A model generated the notes under the pieces. The model made no database searches. It saw only the letters and a program-made list of their open reading frames with translations, and was not told the origin of the DNA. Shown here piece by piece: positions 43,388-51,944 of a stretch of DNA of 64,000 bases. The position numbers were made by a program, and so were the translations under genes. How positions within the stretch are numbered: the first letter of the stretch is position 1; each line of letters begins with the position of its first letter. The stretch spans positions 62,001 through 126,000 of the forward strand of contig RXJR01000008.1 in assembly GCA_003963305.1 (NCBI GenBank). Direction: 5' to 3'. Origin of the DNA: Candidatus Melainabacteria bacterium (GTDB taxonomy: Bacteria; Cyanobacteriota; Vampirovibrionia; Obscuribacterales; Obscuribacteraceae).

Positions 43388-45247
43388 ATGCAATTCAATT
43401 TCAAGCTCTCACAGAAGGCCCTTATCCTCATTGCTGTGCCACTGATATTTGAAGTGGTGTTTATTGCCGCGATGGCCTGGCTTGTTTACAGTGCTGAGCA
43501 AGAAGCGCAGCGCGAGCTGATGTCGAAGGAAATTGTGTCTACGGCCGACAACATCGCCAGCCTCACCGAAGAGGCGTTCATCTCTCTTTATGCATATAAC
43601 AAAGAGGAAGATCCAAGGGCGTTGGCTCGCTATCACGCCAGGATGAGCAACATCAAAGACAGCCTCAACCAGCTGATTAAGATGACGAGCAACAAGCCGG
43701 CCGAACAAGAATTGGCTCAGAAGGCCATGAAAAGTTATGAGGAGGGTGAAGACGTTGGACGTTATGTTCTCGGTATCATTGAACGACACGAACACATCGA
43801 CAAAGTCGACGATCAGGCCGCCAGCCAGCCGCCGCTGAGAATGCGTGTTTTCAAAGTTTCACGCGAACTGACATCACTAATTCACAGGTTGGCGAGGCTC
43901 GAGCGCGACCAGAGCGGGGTTCTGTCACTGCGAACTTTTCGCGATATGGAGCTTCCAGTTCTGGTGGCAGCTCTGACGTTGAGTATAGTTATCGCCGTCG
44001 CGCTGGCCCTCTTTTTCAATGCGGGCACGTCGCGAAGATTGCGTGTGCTCATGGATAATTCCAATCGGCTTGCAAGAGGCGCACCACTTGCTAAAAGACT
44101 GGATGGGCATGACGAATTGGCTGAGTTGGATAGCGTCTTTCATACGATGGCCGACGTACTTCGACAGGCGATGATGAAAGAACGTGCCATCGTTGAAAAT
44201 GCTGTCGACGTCATCTGCACGGTCGACGAAAAACTCTACTTCAAGTCGGTCAGCCCCGCAGCCCGAGAGGTGTTCGGCAAAGAGCCGGAAGACCTGGCTG
44301 GGCTGAGATTGGCTTCCTTAATCGTTGCTGATGATATCGAGCGCGCTACCGAGGATTTCGAGAAAGTGCGCAGCCAGCCCGAGTCACAATTTTTTGAGAA
44401 TCGCGTCAAGCGTGGCGACCAGATGGTAGACGTGCGCTGGTCGGTGAACTGGTCGGCTGAGGAGAAAGTCTATTACTGCGTGGTTTCAGATATCACTGCT
44501 CGGCGTGAGGTGGAACGTCTGAAGCAAGAGTTCGTTTCTATGATGAGTCATGATCTGCGCACTCCTTTGATGTCTATTCAGGCGTCTCTCTCATTGCTGT
44601 CAGCGGGTGCCTCCGGTGAATTGCCTGCCTCTGCCAAACGTAATGTGCTGGATGCGGAACGGAACATTTCGTACATCATTAGTTTGATCAACAGTTTGAT
44701 CGATGTAGAACGCATGGATTCAGCCAGACTCCAGGTTTACCTGGCTCCTACGGAACTTTTGCCGCTGTTGGAAGCTGCTGTTCAGGCAGTGCGAAGTTTG
44801 GCTGCTAATAAGGGGATCGCGCTGGAATGCAGCAAGGTCGATCCGGATGTCGAAGTAAATGCCGATGGCGACCGCATTATTCAAGTGTTGATCAATCTCG
44901 TCTCCAATGCCATCAAATTCTCTTCGCGTGATACCACGATCAAGTTAATCGCCATTTTTAATGGAGATGGCAATGTCGAAATTCAAGTCAGTGACCAGGG
45001 TAGAGGCATTCCCGCAAGCGACATCGATTCTGTCTTCGAGCGCTTCAAGCAAGTGAAAACTTCCGACGCGACCAAACATAAAGGTTCCGGTCTTGGTCTT
45101 GCTATCTGCAAGTCGATCGTTGAGGCCCACGGCGGCAAAATCGGTGTGCGTAGTGTCGAGGGTGAGGGCACCACTTTCTGGTTTACACTGCCGCTTGTTG
45201 GTGATTCAGTGGAGACGCCGGCCGATCAAATATCTTCTATCTTGTAG
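43388..45247 (+). CDS. Membrane histidine kinase (HAMP-PAS-HisKA-HATPase)
   Basis: About 619 residues. First membrane helix at about 12-34, an extracytoplasmic region to about 185, second helix at about 190-212, a HAMP-like linker (LMDNSNRLARGAPL), a PAS domain (about 265-375), the dimerisation/phosphoacceptor segment MMSHDLRTPLMS with the histidine (about 390), and an ATPase domain with N box (LINLVSNAIKFSS), G1 (SDQGRGIPAS) and G2 (GSGLGLAIC). Complete and likely active. An ATG at 43352 would add 12 residues. It faces the response regulator gene tail to tail, overlapping it by 22 bases. Confidence 0.93.
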   Translation: MQFNFKLSQKALILIAVPLIFEVVFIAAMAWLVYSAEQEAQRELMSKEIVSTADNIASLTEEAFISLYAYNKEEDPRALARYHARMSNIKDSLNQLIKMTSNKPAEQELAQKAMKSYEEGEDVGRYVLGIIERHEHIDKVDDQAASQPPLRMRVFKVSRELTSLIHRLARLERDQSGVLSLRTFRDMELPVLVAALTLSIVIAVALALFFNAGTSRRLRVLMDNSNRLARGAPLAKRLDGHDELAELDSVFHTMADVLRQAMMKERAIVENAVDVICTVDEKLYFKSVSPAAREVFGKEPEDLAGLRLASLIVADDIERATEDFEKVRSQPESQFFENRVKRGDQMVDVRWSVNWSAEEKVYYCVVSDITARREVERLKQEFVSMMSHDLRTPLMSIQASLSLLSAGASGELPASAKRNVLDAERNISYIISLINSLIDVERMDSARLQVYLAPTELLPLLEAAVQAVRSLAANKGIALECSKVDPDVEVNADGDRIIQVLINLVSNAIKFSSRDTTIKLIAIFNGDGNVEIQVSDQGRGIPASDIDSVFERFKQVKTSDATKHKGSGLGLAICKSIVEAHGGKIGVRSVEGEGTTFWFTLPLVGDSVETPADQISSIL

Positions 45248-45900
45248 CCCAGTCCATGTATGGTTTTGATCGGGCATTCGCCGCTGCTGGTCGTTACTTT
45301 TTTGCGCAGAGTCTTGATGTAGGTGCGAATCGTGTCGTCGGACGCTTCCGAGTCTGAATCCCAGACGGCGTTGAGCAGGGCTTTGGAGCTGAACACCTGG
45401 TTCGGCCTGCGCATCATGTAATCGAGAAGGGCATATTCTTTCGGCAAAAGTTGAATGTCACGCCCCTCATTTTTGACTTTGAAAGTGCTTGTTTCAAGCG
45501 AGAGATTGGCGCATGAAATAACCTGAGGTTGCAGTCCCGGGGTTCGTCTGATCAAAGCTCGCACCCTGGCGGCCAGCTCTTTTACGTGGAAAGGTTTGGT
45601 GACGTAATCGTCTGCCCCTGAATCCAGACCAAGTTCTTTATTTTCAATTGAATCTTTCCCGGTCAGGAAAATAATAGGTGTGATGCCGCCCCTGGAGCGG
45701 AAAGACTTGCATATCTCCAGCCCGGACCCGTCCGGCAAGCCCCAGTCGAGAATGATCACATCGTATTGATAGGCTGCTAAAAAGTGGTTGGCGTCAGATG
45801 CATCGTTGGCAACGTCTACGGTAAATTTTTCAAAGACCAGCCATTCCTTTACTTTTGCCGCCAGTTCGACGTCGTCTTCTATGATCAGAATTTTTGCCAT
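45226..45900 (-). CDS. OmpR-family response regulator
   Basis: 224 residues. Receiver domain (1-118) with the acidic pair EDD (8-10), the phosphorylated Asp52 in ILDWGLPDG and the lysine in VTKPFH. Winged-helix DNA-binding domain from about 128, with LLPKEYALLDYMMRRPNQVFSS and TYIKTLRKK. It probably works with the histidine kinase that overlaps its 3' end in the opposite direction; convergent order is unusual for a cognate pair. No strong ribosome binding site is seen. Confidence 0.95.
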   Translation of the reverse strand: MAKILIIEDDVELAAKVKEWLVFEKFTVDVANDASDANHFLAAYQYDVIILDWGLPDGSGLEICKSFRSRGGITPIIFLTGKDSIENKELGLDSGADDYVTKPFHVKELAARVRALIRRTPGLQPQVISCANLSLETSTFKVKNEGRDIQLLPKEYALLDYMMRRPNQVFSSKALLNAVWDSDSEASDDTIRTYIKTLRKKVTTSSGECPIKTIHGLGYKIEDI

Positions 45901-46013
45901 AAGCTGCTCAAAAATTTCACTCCCAACATTGGCTATACCTTTTAGCGGGCGATGCTAACCGTGCTTAGATAAGGGGAAATCTTGTGATACTATTCATTAT
46001 AGTTGGTTGTGGC

Positions 46014-46065
46014 AAAAAATGGTGGCGTATGTGGGGTCACTAGGACCGTCACAACGCCACCATTT
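46014..46065 (-). terminator. Terminator of the ParB-like gene
   Basis: On the minus strand AAATGGTGGCG pairs with CGCCACCATTT (46017-46027/46055-46065) and runs into TTTTTT, five bases past the stop codon at 46070. It is a strong rho-independent terminator closing the S41/Bat region. Confidence 0.85.
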
Positions 46066-46069
46066 GAGT

Positions 46070-46411
46070 TCAGTCGCCGACCACGATGGCTTCGATGAAA
46101 CCAGCGTCGGCGAGCTTCGCAGCCATGACGCGATGGCGACCGTCTTCGATGGTGTAGCCACCACCGGCGCGGCGGTGCAGCACGACGCGAACCATATCGA
46201 GATTGCGCTCGAAACGGTCACGCATATCATCGATCTGCTGTCCGTCGCGGCGCAGCAGCTTCTCCCAGGTAGCGTCGGAGATGTAAATCTCGTTGAGCGC
46301 CACCCAGACAGTCGCTTCCTTGTTCTGGCAGTCGTTGTCGCGATCGTCGAAACGATCGTAACCGCGGCTGCGGTAATCGCGGTCAAAGCGGGTGTTGCGG
46401 GACTTGCCCAT
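46070..46411 (-). CDS. Small ParB/sulfiredoxin-like domain protein
   Basis: 113 residues. The N-terminal 30 are Arg/Asp-rich (RSRGYDRFDDRDND), probably disordered. The rest contains the ParB/Srx signature EDGRHRVMAAKLAD (about 92-105), a fold that in ParB binds CTP and in others has nuclease or kinase-like activity. It lacks the HTH and dimer domains of true ParB, so it is not a partitioning protein. AGAAGGAGG precedes the ATG. A strongly structured 5' leader with a 7-codon ORF lies upstream. Codons are GC-rich as in the Bat operon. Confidence 0.8.
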   Translation of the reverse strand: MGKSRNTRFDRDYRSRGYDRFDDRDNDCQNKEATVWVALNEIYISDATWEKLLRRDGQQIDDMRDRFERNLDMVRVVLHRRAGGGYTIEDGRHRVMAAKLADAGFIEAIVVGD

Positions 46412-46432
46412 GATGCCTCCTTCTCCGGGGGC

Positions 46433-46540
46433 ACCTGGTGCACTGCAGCGACGCGGGATTGCGCCGCTCCTAGTCCAGTCGTGTCGGCATCAGGCGGGCT
46501 GGGGTGAAGCGCGCCTGCAGTGCCGACTCATGCACCAGGT
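46433..46540 (-). promoter_or_regulatory. Structured leader upstream of the ParB-like gene
   Basis: TGCACCAGGT (46531-46540) is fully complementary to ACCTGGTGCA (46433-46442), and CTGCAGTG (46515-46522) to CACTGCAG (46441-46448). The long stem would begin right after the stop codon of the 7-codon ORF and end about ten bases before the ribosome binding site of the ParB-like gene. This arrangement is what a leader-peptide attenuator looks like. Confidence 0.45.
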
Positions 46541-46543
46541 CCC

Positions 46544-46567
46544 CTAGAATAGGTTTGGACTGGTCAT
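46544..46567 (-). CDS. Possible 7-residue leader peptide
   Basis: ATG 46567 to TAG 46544 encodes MTSPNLF. The best ribosome binding site of the region (AAAGGAGGT) stands four bases before the ATG, and no longer gene uses it. It precedes the structured leader of the ParB-like gene. An alternative is that a sequencing error hides a longer gene in the overlapping frame 46470-46721. Confidence 0.4.
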   Translation of the reverse strand: MTSPNLF

Positions 46568-46627
46568 GGTTACCTCCTTTCGGTTTGGTGGCACCGCCGG
46601 TGGCAGTGTCATGGTTTCTCCACTGGA

Positions 46628-46665
46628 TTGCACCCCGCCTCAATCTGAATTTCAGCGGGGTGCAA
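46628..46665 (-). terminator. Stem-loop after the S41 peptidase gene
   Basis: TTGCACCCCGC (46628-46638) pairs with GCGGGGTGCAA (46655-46665), 90 bases past the S41 stop codon. No T run, so it may be a partial terminator or a processing site between the peptidase and ParB-like genes. Confidence 0.55.
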
Positions 46666-46754
46666 TGCCGATGAAGATGGCAAGAAAGGTCACAGAGAAC
46701 CTTACTAGCAATCTTCAGCATGGGTGGCTTGGGCTATGTTGGTTGTGCGCCGGC

Positions 46755-48320
46755 CTATTTGCCGTCGCGGGACTTTTTGAAGTCGTCTTCGTTCTTCTTG
46801 CGCAGTTCGTCGCGCTTCTTTTGCAGTTGCGACCGCGCATCAAGCATCGACTTGACTTGCGTCTGCGCTGCTTTCAGCTGAGCGTCGGTGCTGGCATCGT
46901 CTTCATCGAAGTTGGCAGGCTGCTTCACCTCGATGTTGGGAATCACACCCACCCAGTCCATCGCCTCTCCGCCGGGCAGGAATTCGAAGCTCGTGACGTG
47001 CATGCTGCGACCGAATGGCAGCTTGAACACCACTTGCCCGACGCCCTTACCACCCGTCGGCATGCCGATCACAATGGCTCGGTGCGTGGCTTGCAGTGCG
47101 CCGGCGAGAATTTCCGAAGCGCTGTAGCTGTCGCCGTCGACCAGCACCACAACCGGCATGTCTTTCGGCAGCAGGTTGAGCATGCGTTCCTCGGGCTTCA
47201 TGCCGGTAGAGTCCGGATTGGCGCTGGAAGTCTGCGTGCGCAGGGCGAAGTTGGGCTGCACTGCGAGGCGCAGCGTTACCAGGTCATCGTCGTGGCGTTC
47301 GTGCTGTTCGAGGATGGTGCCGTCTTCCAGGAAGAACTCGGCCATCGCTTCCACGTATTGCAGGTTGCCGCCATGGTTGCCGCGCAAATCGAGGATGAGC
47401 GCTTTGCCTTTGGCCGCTTTGGTCAGGGCGTTGAACATCTCCTTCACCGAGAACTGCGACATGAAGTTGTCCAGCTTGATGTAGGAGACTCCGTCGCCGA
47501 GGTCTCTGGAGTGCACCACTGGCACGATGTAGTCGTTGCGGACGATCGTGACGTTGAACTTTTCAGTGGCACCACGTTCGATTGACAGAACCACGGGCAC
47601 ACCGTTGTCGCCATGAAGCAGAGCGACGGCTTCCTCAAGGCTCTTACCCTCGACCGACTTGCCGTCAATGGCGACGATGCGGTCCTTCTTGCGCAGGTTC
47701 TCTCGAGCAGCGGGGCTGCCGTCGATCACCATGGCGATGAAGAAGGGATGTTCTTTCGAGATTGCCTTCGCACCAAGCGTGGTGACCACCAGCCCGGTAC
47801 CGGCAAACGTCGGTTTCTCGCTTGTTTCCTCTGCCTTGGTGTTCACAGGCAGGAAGTAATAGTCGAAGCGCTGATTCAAGCTTCGCACCATCTCCAGACA
47901 GGCAGCGTCTGCACCAGCTTCGGTGTCGAGCTTGCCGTCTTTGGCGTGTTTGTTCTCCCATTCGGCCACCCACTTGGCGCGAACAGCAGCGTCGGTAAGG
48001 GCGATGTGTCTGTCGCGAAGGGCTTCGAAAGTGGCTTTGTACAGTGCGGCCCCATCGAACTTCGCCGGAGTTGCCGACGGCGCGTTCGACGTTGCCTGAC
48101 CAGCCGTACTTGAGCCGGGTTGGGCGCCTGGCAGGGCAGCCGGAGGAGCGGGCTTCTGCACCCGGGTACCGTCGGCCTTCTGCACCCGGGTACCGTCGGC
48201 CTTCTGCACAAGAATTGAGTCGTTGACAGCGTAGCTCTGCGGAACTGAAGGTCCGCAAGCAAGCGTAAGCATCATCACCGCTGCCGTGGCGATGAAGCGC
48301 GCGATTTTATTGGTTTTCAT
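46755..48320 (-). CDS. S41 C-terminal processing peptidase (Ctp/Tsp-like)
   Basis: About 521 residues. Export signal with a possible lipobox (TLAC at about 19-22, not a perfect match). Residues 40-60 hold a tandem VQKADGTR repeat, then a Pro/Ser-rich linker. A PDZ-like domain spans about 190-265 (VIDGSPAARENLRKKDRIVAIDGKSV), followed by the S41 protease core: YIKLDNF, LILDLRGNHGG, the catalytic serine in DGDSYSASE, and the lysine in GMPTGGKGVGQ. It degrades or matures periplasmic proteins. Start 48320 has GGGAG eight bases upstream. Last large gene of the Bat operon, separated by a hairpin. Confidence 0.92.
   Translation of the reverse strand: MKTNKIARFIATAAVMMLTLACGPSVPQSYAVNDSILVQKADGTRVQKADGTRVQKPAPPAALPGAQPGSSTAGQATSNAPSATPAKFDGAALYKATFEALRDRHIALTDAAVRAKWVAEWENKHAKDGKLDTEAGADAACLEMVRSLNQRFDYYFLPVNTKAEETSEKPTFAGTGLVVTTLGAKAISKEHPFFIAMVIDGSPAARENLRKKDRIVAIDGKSVEGKSLEEAVALLHGDNGVPVVLSIERGATEKFNVTIVRNDYIVPVVHSRDLGDGVSYIKLDNFMSQFSVKEMFNALTKAAKGKALILDLRGNHGGNLQYVEAMAEFFLEDGTILEQHERHDDDLVTLRLAVQPNFALRTQTSSANPDSTGMKPEERMLNLLPKDMPVVVLVDGDSYSASEILAGALQATHRAIVIGMPTGGKGVGQVVFKLPFGRSMHVTSFEFLPGGEAMDWVGVIPNIEVKQPANFDEDDASTDAQLKAAQTQVKSMLDARSQLQKKRDELRKKNEDDFKKSRDGK
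48154..48201 (-). repeat. 24-bp direct repeat in the S41 gene
   Basis: Two identical 24-base units (48154-48177 and 48178-48201) followed by a partial third encode the VQKADGTR repeat after the signal sequence. Such repeats change copy number easily. Confidence 0.85.
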
Positions 48321-48494
48321 GATAGAAGCTCCCACTGCGAAGTTGTGCTTCGCGGGAAAAGGTCACTTCAAGCCGCGTCCGCCGATGTCCGAACAGTCGG
48401 CATCCATGCGCTTCCAACCGGTTGGATGGAGAGCGCAGGAATGCCTCTGCTCGCACGCGACTGCGTACGCGGGGTCTCGTGCCTCTAGTTAGAA

Positions 48495-48544
48495 AGCCGC
48501 CGGCGCGCGTGCACCAGATGTGCACGCACTCCACGCCGACGGCT
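48495..48544 (-). terminator. Long stem-loop between BatD-like and S41 genes
   Basis: Three consecutive stems, AGCCG/CGGCT, CGGCG/CGCCG and CGTGCAC/GTGCACG, around a five-base loop. It begins 18 bases past the BatD-like stop codon. No T run; partial termination or mRNA processing is likely. Confidence 0.65.
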
Positions 48545-48562
48545 TGAAAAGACTTGGTCCGC

Positions 48563-49684
48563 CTATTCGGGCTGCGGAACGATCTGCTTGATCTGAGCGA
48601 TGAGCTCAGCTCGTTCGGCTGCCGACAGCAATTCGCTGCTGTCGCCGCCTTGTTTGGCCACGTAGAGCGCTGTGTCGCACTTCTTCAGGGCACTGACCAC
48701 GAGGTCGTGGTTGGGCGAGTCTTTGAGCATTTCGCTCACTTCCTCGCGAGTGCGGGTGCCGGCACCCAGGTAGCCCTTGAGCGCGTCGACGATGAGGCGA
48801 TACTGGCTTTCGCCGTAGCCTCCAGCTTCGCCGTCCTTGAACACCTTGTTGAGGGTCGACCAGGCCAGCTCGTTGGGCGGAATCTTGCGACCGGGGCGCT
48901 TGCGCCACAGCCACGTGCCCAGCGCCGTCAGCAGGCAGAAGCCTATCAGGCCGCCGCCGCCGTAGATGAGCGACCTGGTTGCCCAGGGCAGCATCACCGC
49001 GGCTGGTTGCATGTTGCCTTCGTTGAGGGTTTCGCCGTTGTCCAGAGTGTTCGATCTCGTCACCATGAAATCGGGCGTAGTGAGCACTTTCCAGTCGGGC
49101 TTTTGTGTGGCGGCGACGACCGAGGTGGCGTAACGCAGGTCGATGTTGAAGGCAACGCTCGGCTTGGGCACGAACGTCTGCACCTTCAGGTCGATCGTAT
49201 AGAGCGTCTTGCCGTCACGTTGGGTCGTCGAAATCGAGACCGGGTTCTTCAGGGCCAGACGGAACTGGTCTGTGCCGTCGAACTTGAGGATGTCCCTCTG
49301 CAGCGTGTTGAAGTCGATGGTGACACCGTCCTCCACGAGCAGAAGGATGCGCACATCGACAACGCCGCCGATGCGGTTGCCGAACTGCTGCTTGTTACCG
49401 ACCCAGATCTTGATCTTGCCGTTCTCGCACGATTTGAGAACCGGGTTTTCCGGCTTCGGGTCGGCTGCAGGGGCAGGCGGCGTGTAGTCGAACCCCTCAT
49501 CGGGGTAGCCACTGGCCGAAACAGACGGGTCGACTGCCTGCACCACACTCGGTGCGGAGCAGGAGGTAGACTGGGGCGCCGACGATGTCGCGTCTTGGGC
49601 GAGCACGACGGCCGGCGCAGAAAGGAGGCTTGCGGCAGTGAGGGCAAGAGCCATCACAGGCAGCCTGAGTTTGATACTGATCAT
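48563..49684 (-). CDS. BatD-like membrane protein of the Bat operon
   Basis: 373 residues. Signal peptide (cleavage near VLAQD, about residue 30), an extracytoplasmic beta-rich domain (about 85-225, for example IGGVVDVRILLLVEDGV), one membrane helix (about 245-263, SLIYGGGGLIGFCLLTALG), and a cytoplasmic helical domain (about 275-370). This layout is that of BatD/oxygen-tolerance proteins, though sequence identity to them is not obvious to me. AGGAG before the ATG. It lies directly after the DUF58 gene. Probably assembles with the VWA proteins in the envelope. Confidence 0.75.
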   Translation of the reverse strand: MISIKLRLPVMALALTAASLLSAPAVVLAQDATSSAPQSTSCSAPSVVQAVDPSVSASGYPDEGFDYTPPAPAADPKPENPVLKSCENGKIKIWVGNKQQFGNRIGGVVDVRILLLVEDGVTIDFNTLQRDILKFDGTDQFRLALKNPVSISTTQRDGKTLYTIDLKVQTFVPKPSVAFNIDLRYATSVVAATQKPDWKVLTTPDFMVTRSNTLDNGETLNEGNMQPAAVMLPWATRSLIYGGGGLIGFCLLTALGTWLWRKRPGRKIPPNELAWSTLNKVFKDGEAGGYGESQYRLIVDALKGYLGAGTRTREEVSEMLKDSPNHDLVVSALKKCDTALYVAKQGGDSSELLSAAERAELIAQIKQIVPQPE

Positions 49685-49695
49685 GACTGCTCCTG

Positions 49696-50613
49696 TTACC
49701 GGCGGTGACCGCCAAAGAGAAGCATCATCTTCGGAACGGCTGCATCACCTTCCTCTGTGCTGAACACGGCAGTTTCGCAGTGAGCAGCTTTGAGGTCGGC
49801 GAGCAACGCGTCGCGATGACGCTTGTGGTTTGCCGCAAATTCTGCGCGCGACTTCTCGGACAACCAGATGGTCTTCCATTTGCCGCTGCGCATGTCTTTG
49901 AGCGTGTAAGGACCCCATCCTTTGGGCAGCTCACGTTCGCGCTGGTCTTCGATCACGACACAGACGATGTCGTGCACCAGCGACGCGCGTTTGAGGGCCG
50001 CCTTCTCGTCTTCGCTCAGGTCGAGGAAGTCGGAGAGGATGAAAACCAGAGCACGATGGCGAGGCAGACTTCTCAGGCTCTTCACCAGGCCGCTGCCTTC
50101 GCCATCGCTTGCTGCAGCCGTTTCGATCACGTCAGCGACGATCGGGTAGAGCGCGCGCTTGGCGTTGACGGGGTTGCGCTTCTGCAGCAAGCGCTTCTCC
50201 GAGTAGGCCATGAAGCCCACTTTGTCTTGGGTCTTGCCGGCAGACTTGATGGCGGAGCCCGCCAGTTCAGCCGCCAGAATTCGCTTGGTGGCACGGGCAG
50301 TGCCGAAGTCCATGGTTTTCTTCACGTCGACCAGGACGAAAACGTTGATTTCTCGAGGTTCCAGGTATTGGGTGACGAGCATCGTTTGACCACCGGTCTG
50401 AGCCGTTGCCGGCCAGTCGATGTCGCGCGGATCGTCTCCCGGCTCGTATTCGACACGAGCCATCACGTCGTGACCACTGGAACCACGAGACTTGCTTCTG
50501 CGCTCGCCGCCGCCTGGCATGATCGTTTGCGACCGCCAGCGCACGGGGATTGCACAGGAGGCAATCTTGCGGATGACACCGCTGATTGTCTCCTGAGTCT
50601 CTTGAGTTCTCAT
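49696..50613 (-). CDS. DUF58 protein of the MoxR/Bat system
   Basis: 305 residues, no membrane helices. The DUF58 signature is GSSGHDVMARVEYEPGDDPRDIDWPATAQTG (about 43-73), followed by a VWA-like fold (VFVLVDVKKTMDFG; ALVFILSDFLDLSEDEKAAL). DUF58 proteins are constant partners of MoxR ATPases and are thought to present clients to them. The VWA metal site is incomplete: DVKKT instead of DxSxS. GAGGAG precedes the ATG. Confidence 0.9.
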   Translation of the reverse strand: MRTQETQETISGVIRKIASCAIPVRWRSQTIMPGGGERRSKSRGSSGHDVMARVEYEPGDDPRDIDWPATAQTGGQTMLVTQYLEPREINVFVLVDVKKTMDFGTARATKRILAAELAGSAIKSAGKTQDKVGFMAYSEKRLLQKRNPVNAKRALYPIVADVIETAAASDGEGSGLVKSLRSLPRHRALVFILSDFLDLSEDEKAALKRASLVHDIVCVVIEDQRERELPKGWGPYTLKDMRSGKWKTIWLSEKSRAEFAANHKRHRDALLADLKAAHCETAVFSTEEGDAAVPKMMLLFGGHRR

Positions 50614-50652
50614 GTGAATCTCCTCGAAAGTTCAGGTAAACGAAAGGACCAT

Positions 50653-50669
50653 CGCGAGTTTCGCTCGCG
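50653..50669 (-). other. Intercistronic hairpin before the DUF58 gene
   Basis: CGCGAG (50653-50658) and CTCGCG (50664-50669) with a five-base loop, between MoxR and DUF58 genes. One of several small stem-loops in the gaps of this operon. Confidence 0.5.
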
Positions 50670-50763
50670 GTGCTTAAACCAGTACGGTTCGCTGTGTTTT
50701 CTCAACTACAGCTCCCTGCATTGACCCAAGCACCACTGCTTGGTCCGCGATGGTCCAGGCGCG

Positions 50764-51825
50764 TTACTTGCTTGCGCTCGTATCGACTACCTTGACGCGC
50801 TCGAGAACCTTCTTCACGACCTTGTCGGTGGTGACACCGTCGTGGATGGCCGCATCGGTGAGGATGATGCGGTGCCGCGCGATGTGCGGGAAGACCCGCT
50901 TCACGTGCGACGGTTCGATGTGGTCGTCGCCGTTCAGGAAGGCGTAGGCGGCGGCGGCATGCAGCGTGGCGATTTCGCAACGCGGCGAAGCGCCGAAGGC
51001 GATCTGCTCGCGCAGCGCCTTGGCGTCTTTGCCGTGCACGGCATCGAACGACCGCACTTCTTCGTCGTTCTCCGGGTCGCCGGGGCGGGTGCCGCGGGTC
51101 AGGTCGACGATGTACTCGACGAGCGGCAGGGTGGCCTGGCTGCACAGCTCGAGCACCTTCACCTGCATCTCGAGGAGTTCTTCCACCGAGACGACCTTCT
51201 TCACCTTCGACTGCGCCTTGCGCCCGTGCACTGCGACGTTGCGCAGCATGGCGATCTCGTTTTCGCGCGAGACGTACTTCATGTTCAGCTTCATCAGGAA
51301 GCGGTCGAGAGTGGCTTCGGGCACCGGGAAGACGCCTTCGTTCTCGACCGGGTTCTGCGTCGCCAGCATGATGAACAGCTGCTGCAGGTTGTAGGTCGTG
51401 TCGCCGATCGTCACCTGGCGCTCCTGCATCGCTTCCAGCAGAGCCGAGAGCGTCTTGGGCGTGGTGCGGTTGATTTCGTCGGCGAGCAGGATGTTGGAGC
51501 CGACGATGGCGCCGACTTTCTTGACGAAGTCCTGCAACTTCTGGTTGAACACCTCGACGCCGGTGATATCGGTGGGCTTCAGGTCAGGCGTCATCTGGAT
51601 GCGCGCCGACTTGGAACCGTCGATGCCGGCCCGCAGGGTGTTGACGAGGGTGGTCTTGGCGGTGCCGGGAACGGCTTCGAGAAGCACGTGCCCGTCCGCC
51701 AGGAGGCAGACGATGATCATGGTTTTTTCTTCGTCGTAACCAGAGACGACGGTGTCCAGCTCCGCGCGCAGCGCGATCGCCTTGGACTGCAGTTCTTTGA
51801 TGTCTTTCACTTTGAAAGGCTCCAT
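50764..51825 (-). CDS. MoxR-type AAA+ ATPase
   Basis: 353 residues from ATG 51825; the longer upstream frame is not MoxR-like. Walker A is AVPGTAKTT, Walker B LLADEINR, with sensor and arginine-finger segments (NPVENEGVFPVPEATLDRFLM) as in MoxR. The C-terminal lid has RGASPRC-like FGASPRCEIATLHAAAAYA. MoxR ATPases act as chaperones that activate or insert cofactors in VWA-linked complexes. No ribosome binding site is visible before this ATG, which is unusual for the operon; a hairpin lies at 51879-51900. Confidence 0.94.
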   Translation of the reverse strand: MEPFKVKDIKELQSKAIALRAELDTVVSGYDEEKTMIIVCLLADGHVLLEAVPGTAKTTLVNTLRAGIDGSKSARIQMTPDLKPTDITGVEVFNQKLQDFVKKVGAIVGSNILLADEINRTTPKTLSALLEAMQERQVTIGDTTYNLQQLFIMLATQNPVENEGVFPVPEATLDRFLMKLNMKYVSRENEIAMLRNVAVHGRKAQSKVKKVVSVEELLEMQVKVLELCSQATLPLVEYIVDLTRGTRPGDPENDEEVRSFDAVHGKDAKALREQIAFGASPRCEIATLHAAAAYAFLNGDDHIEPSHVKRVFPHIARHRIILTDAAIHDGVTTDKVVKKVLERVKVVDTSASK

Positions 51826-51878
51826 GTGGTGGGAACGACACGACCGGTACCGCCGGCCTGGCTTGTCGCTCCCAGTTA

Positions 51879-51900
51879 GAAGCACCGCGTGCGGTGCTTC
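51879..51900 (-). other. Intercistronic hairpin before the MoxR gene
   Basis: GAAGCACCGC (51879-51888) and GCGGTGCTTC (51891-51900), ten base pairs without mismatch. No T run follows. It lies in the 119-base gap between a VWA gene and MoxR. Confidence 0.65.
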
Positions 51901-51944
51901 GAGGCTTCTAGGTTGGGGTTGGAAGAAACGTGTGCGCAGCGGTC

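Noticed and set aside
46070-46411. Chromosome-partition ParB
   Set aside because: Only the short ParB/Srx-like domain is present; HTH and dimerisation domains and a parA partner are missing.
46470-46721. 83-codon minus-strand frame upstream of the ParB-like gene
   Set aside because: Crosses a hairpin and a strong ribosome binding site that serves a different frame. Kept only as an alternative explanation for the 7-codon ORF.
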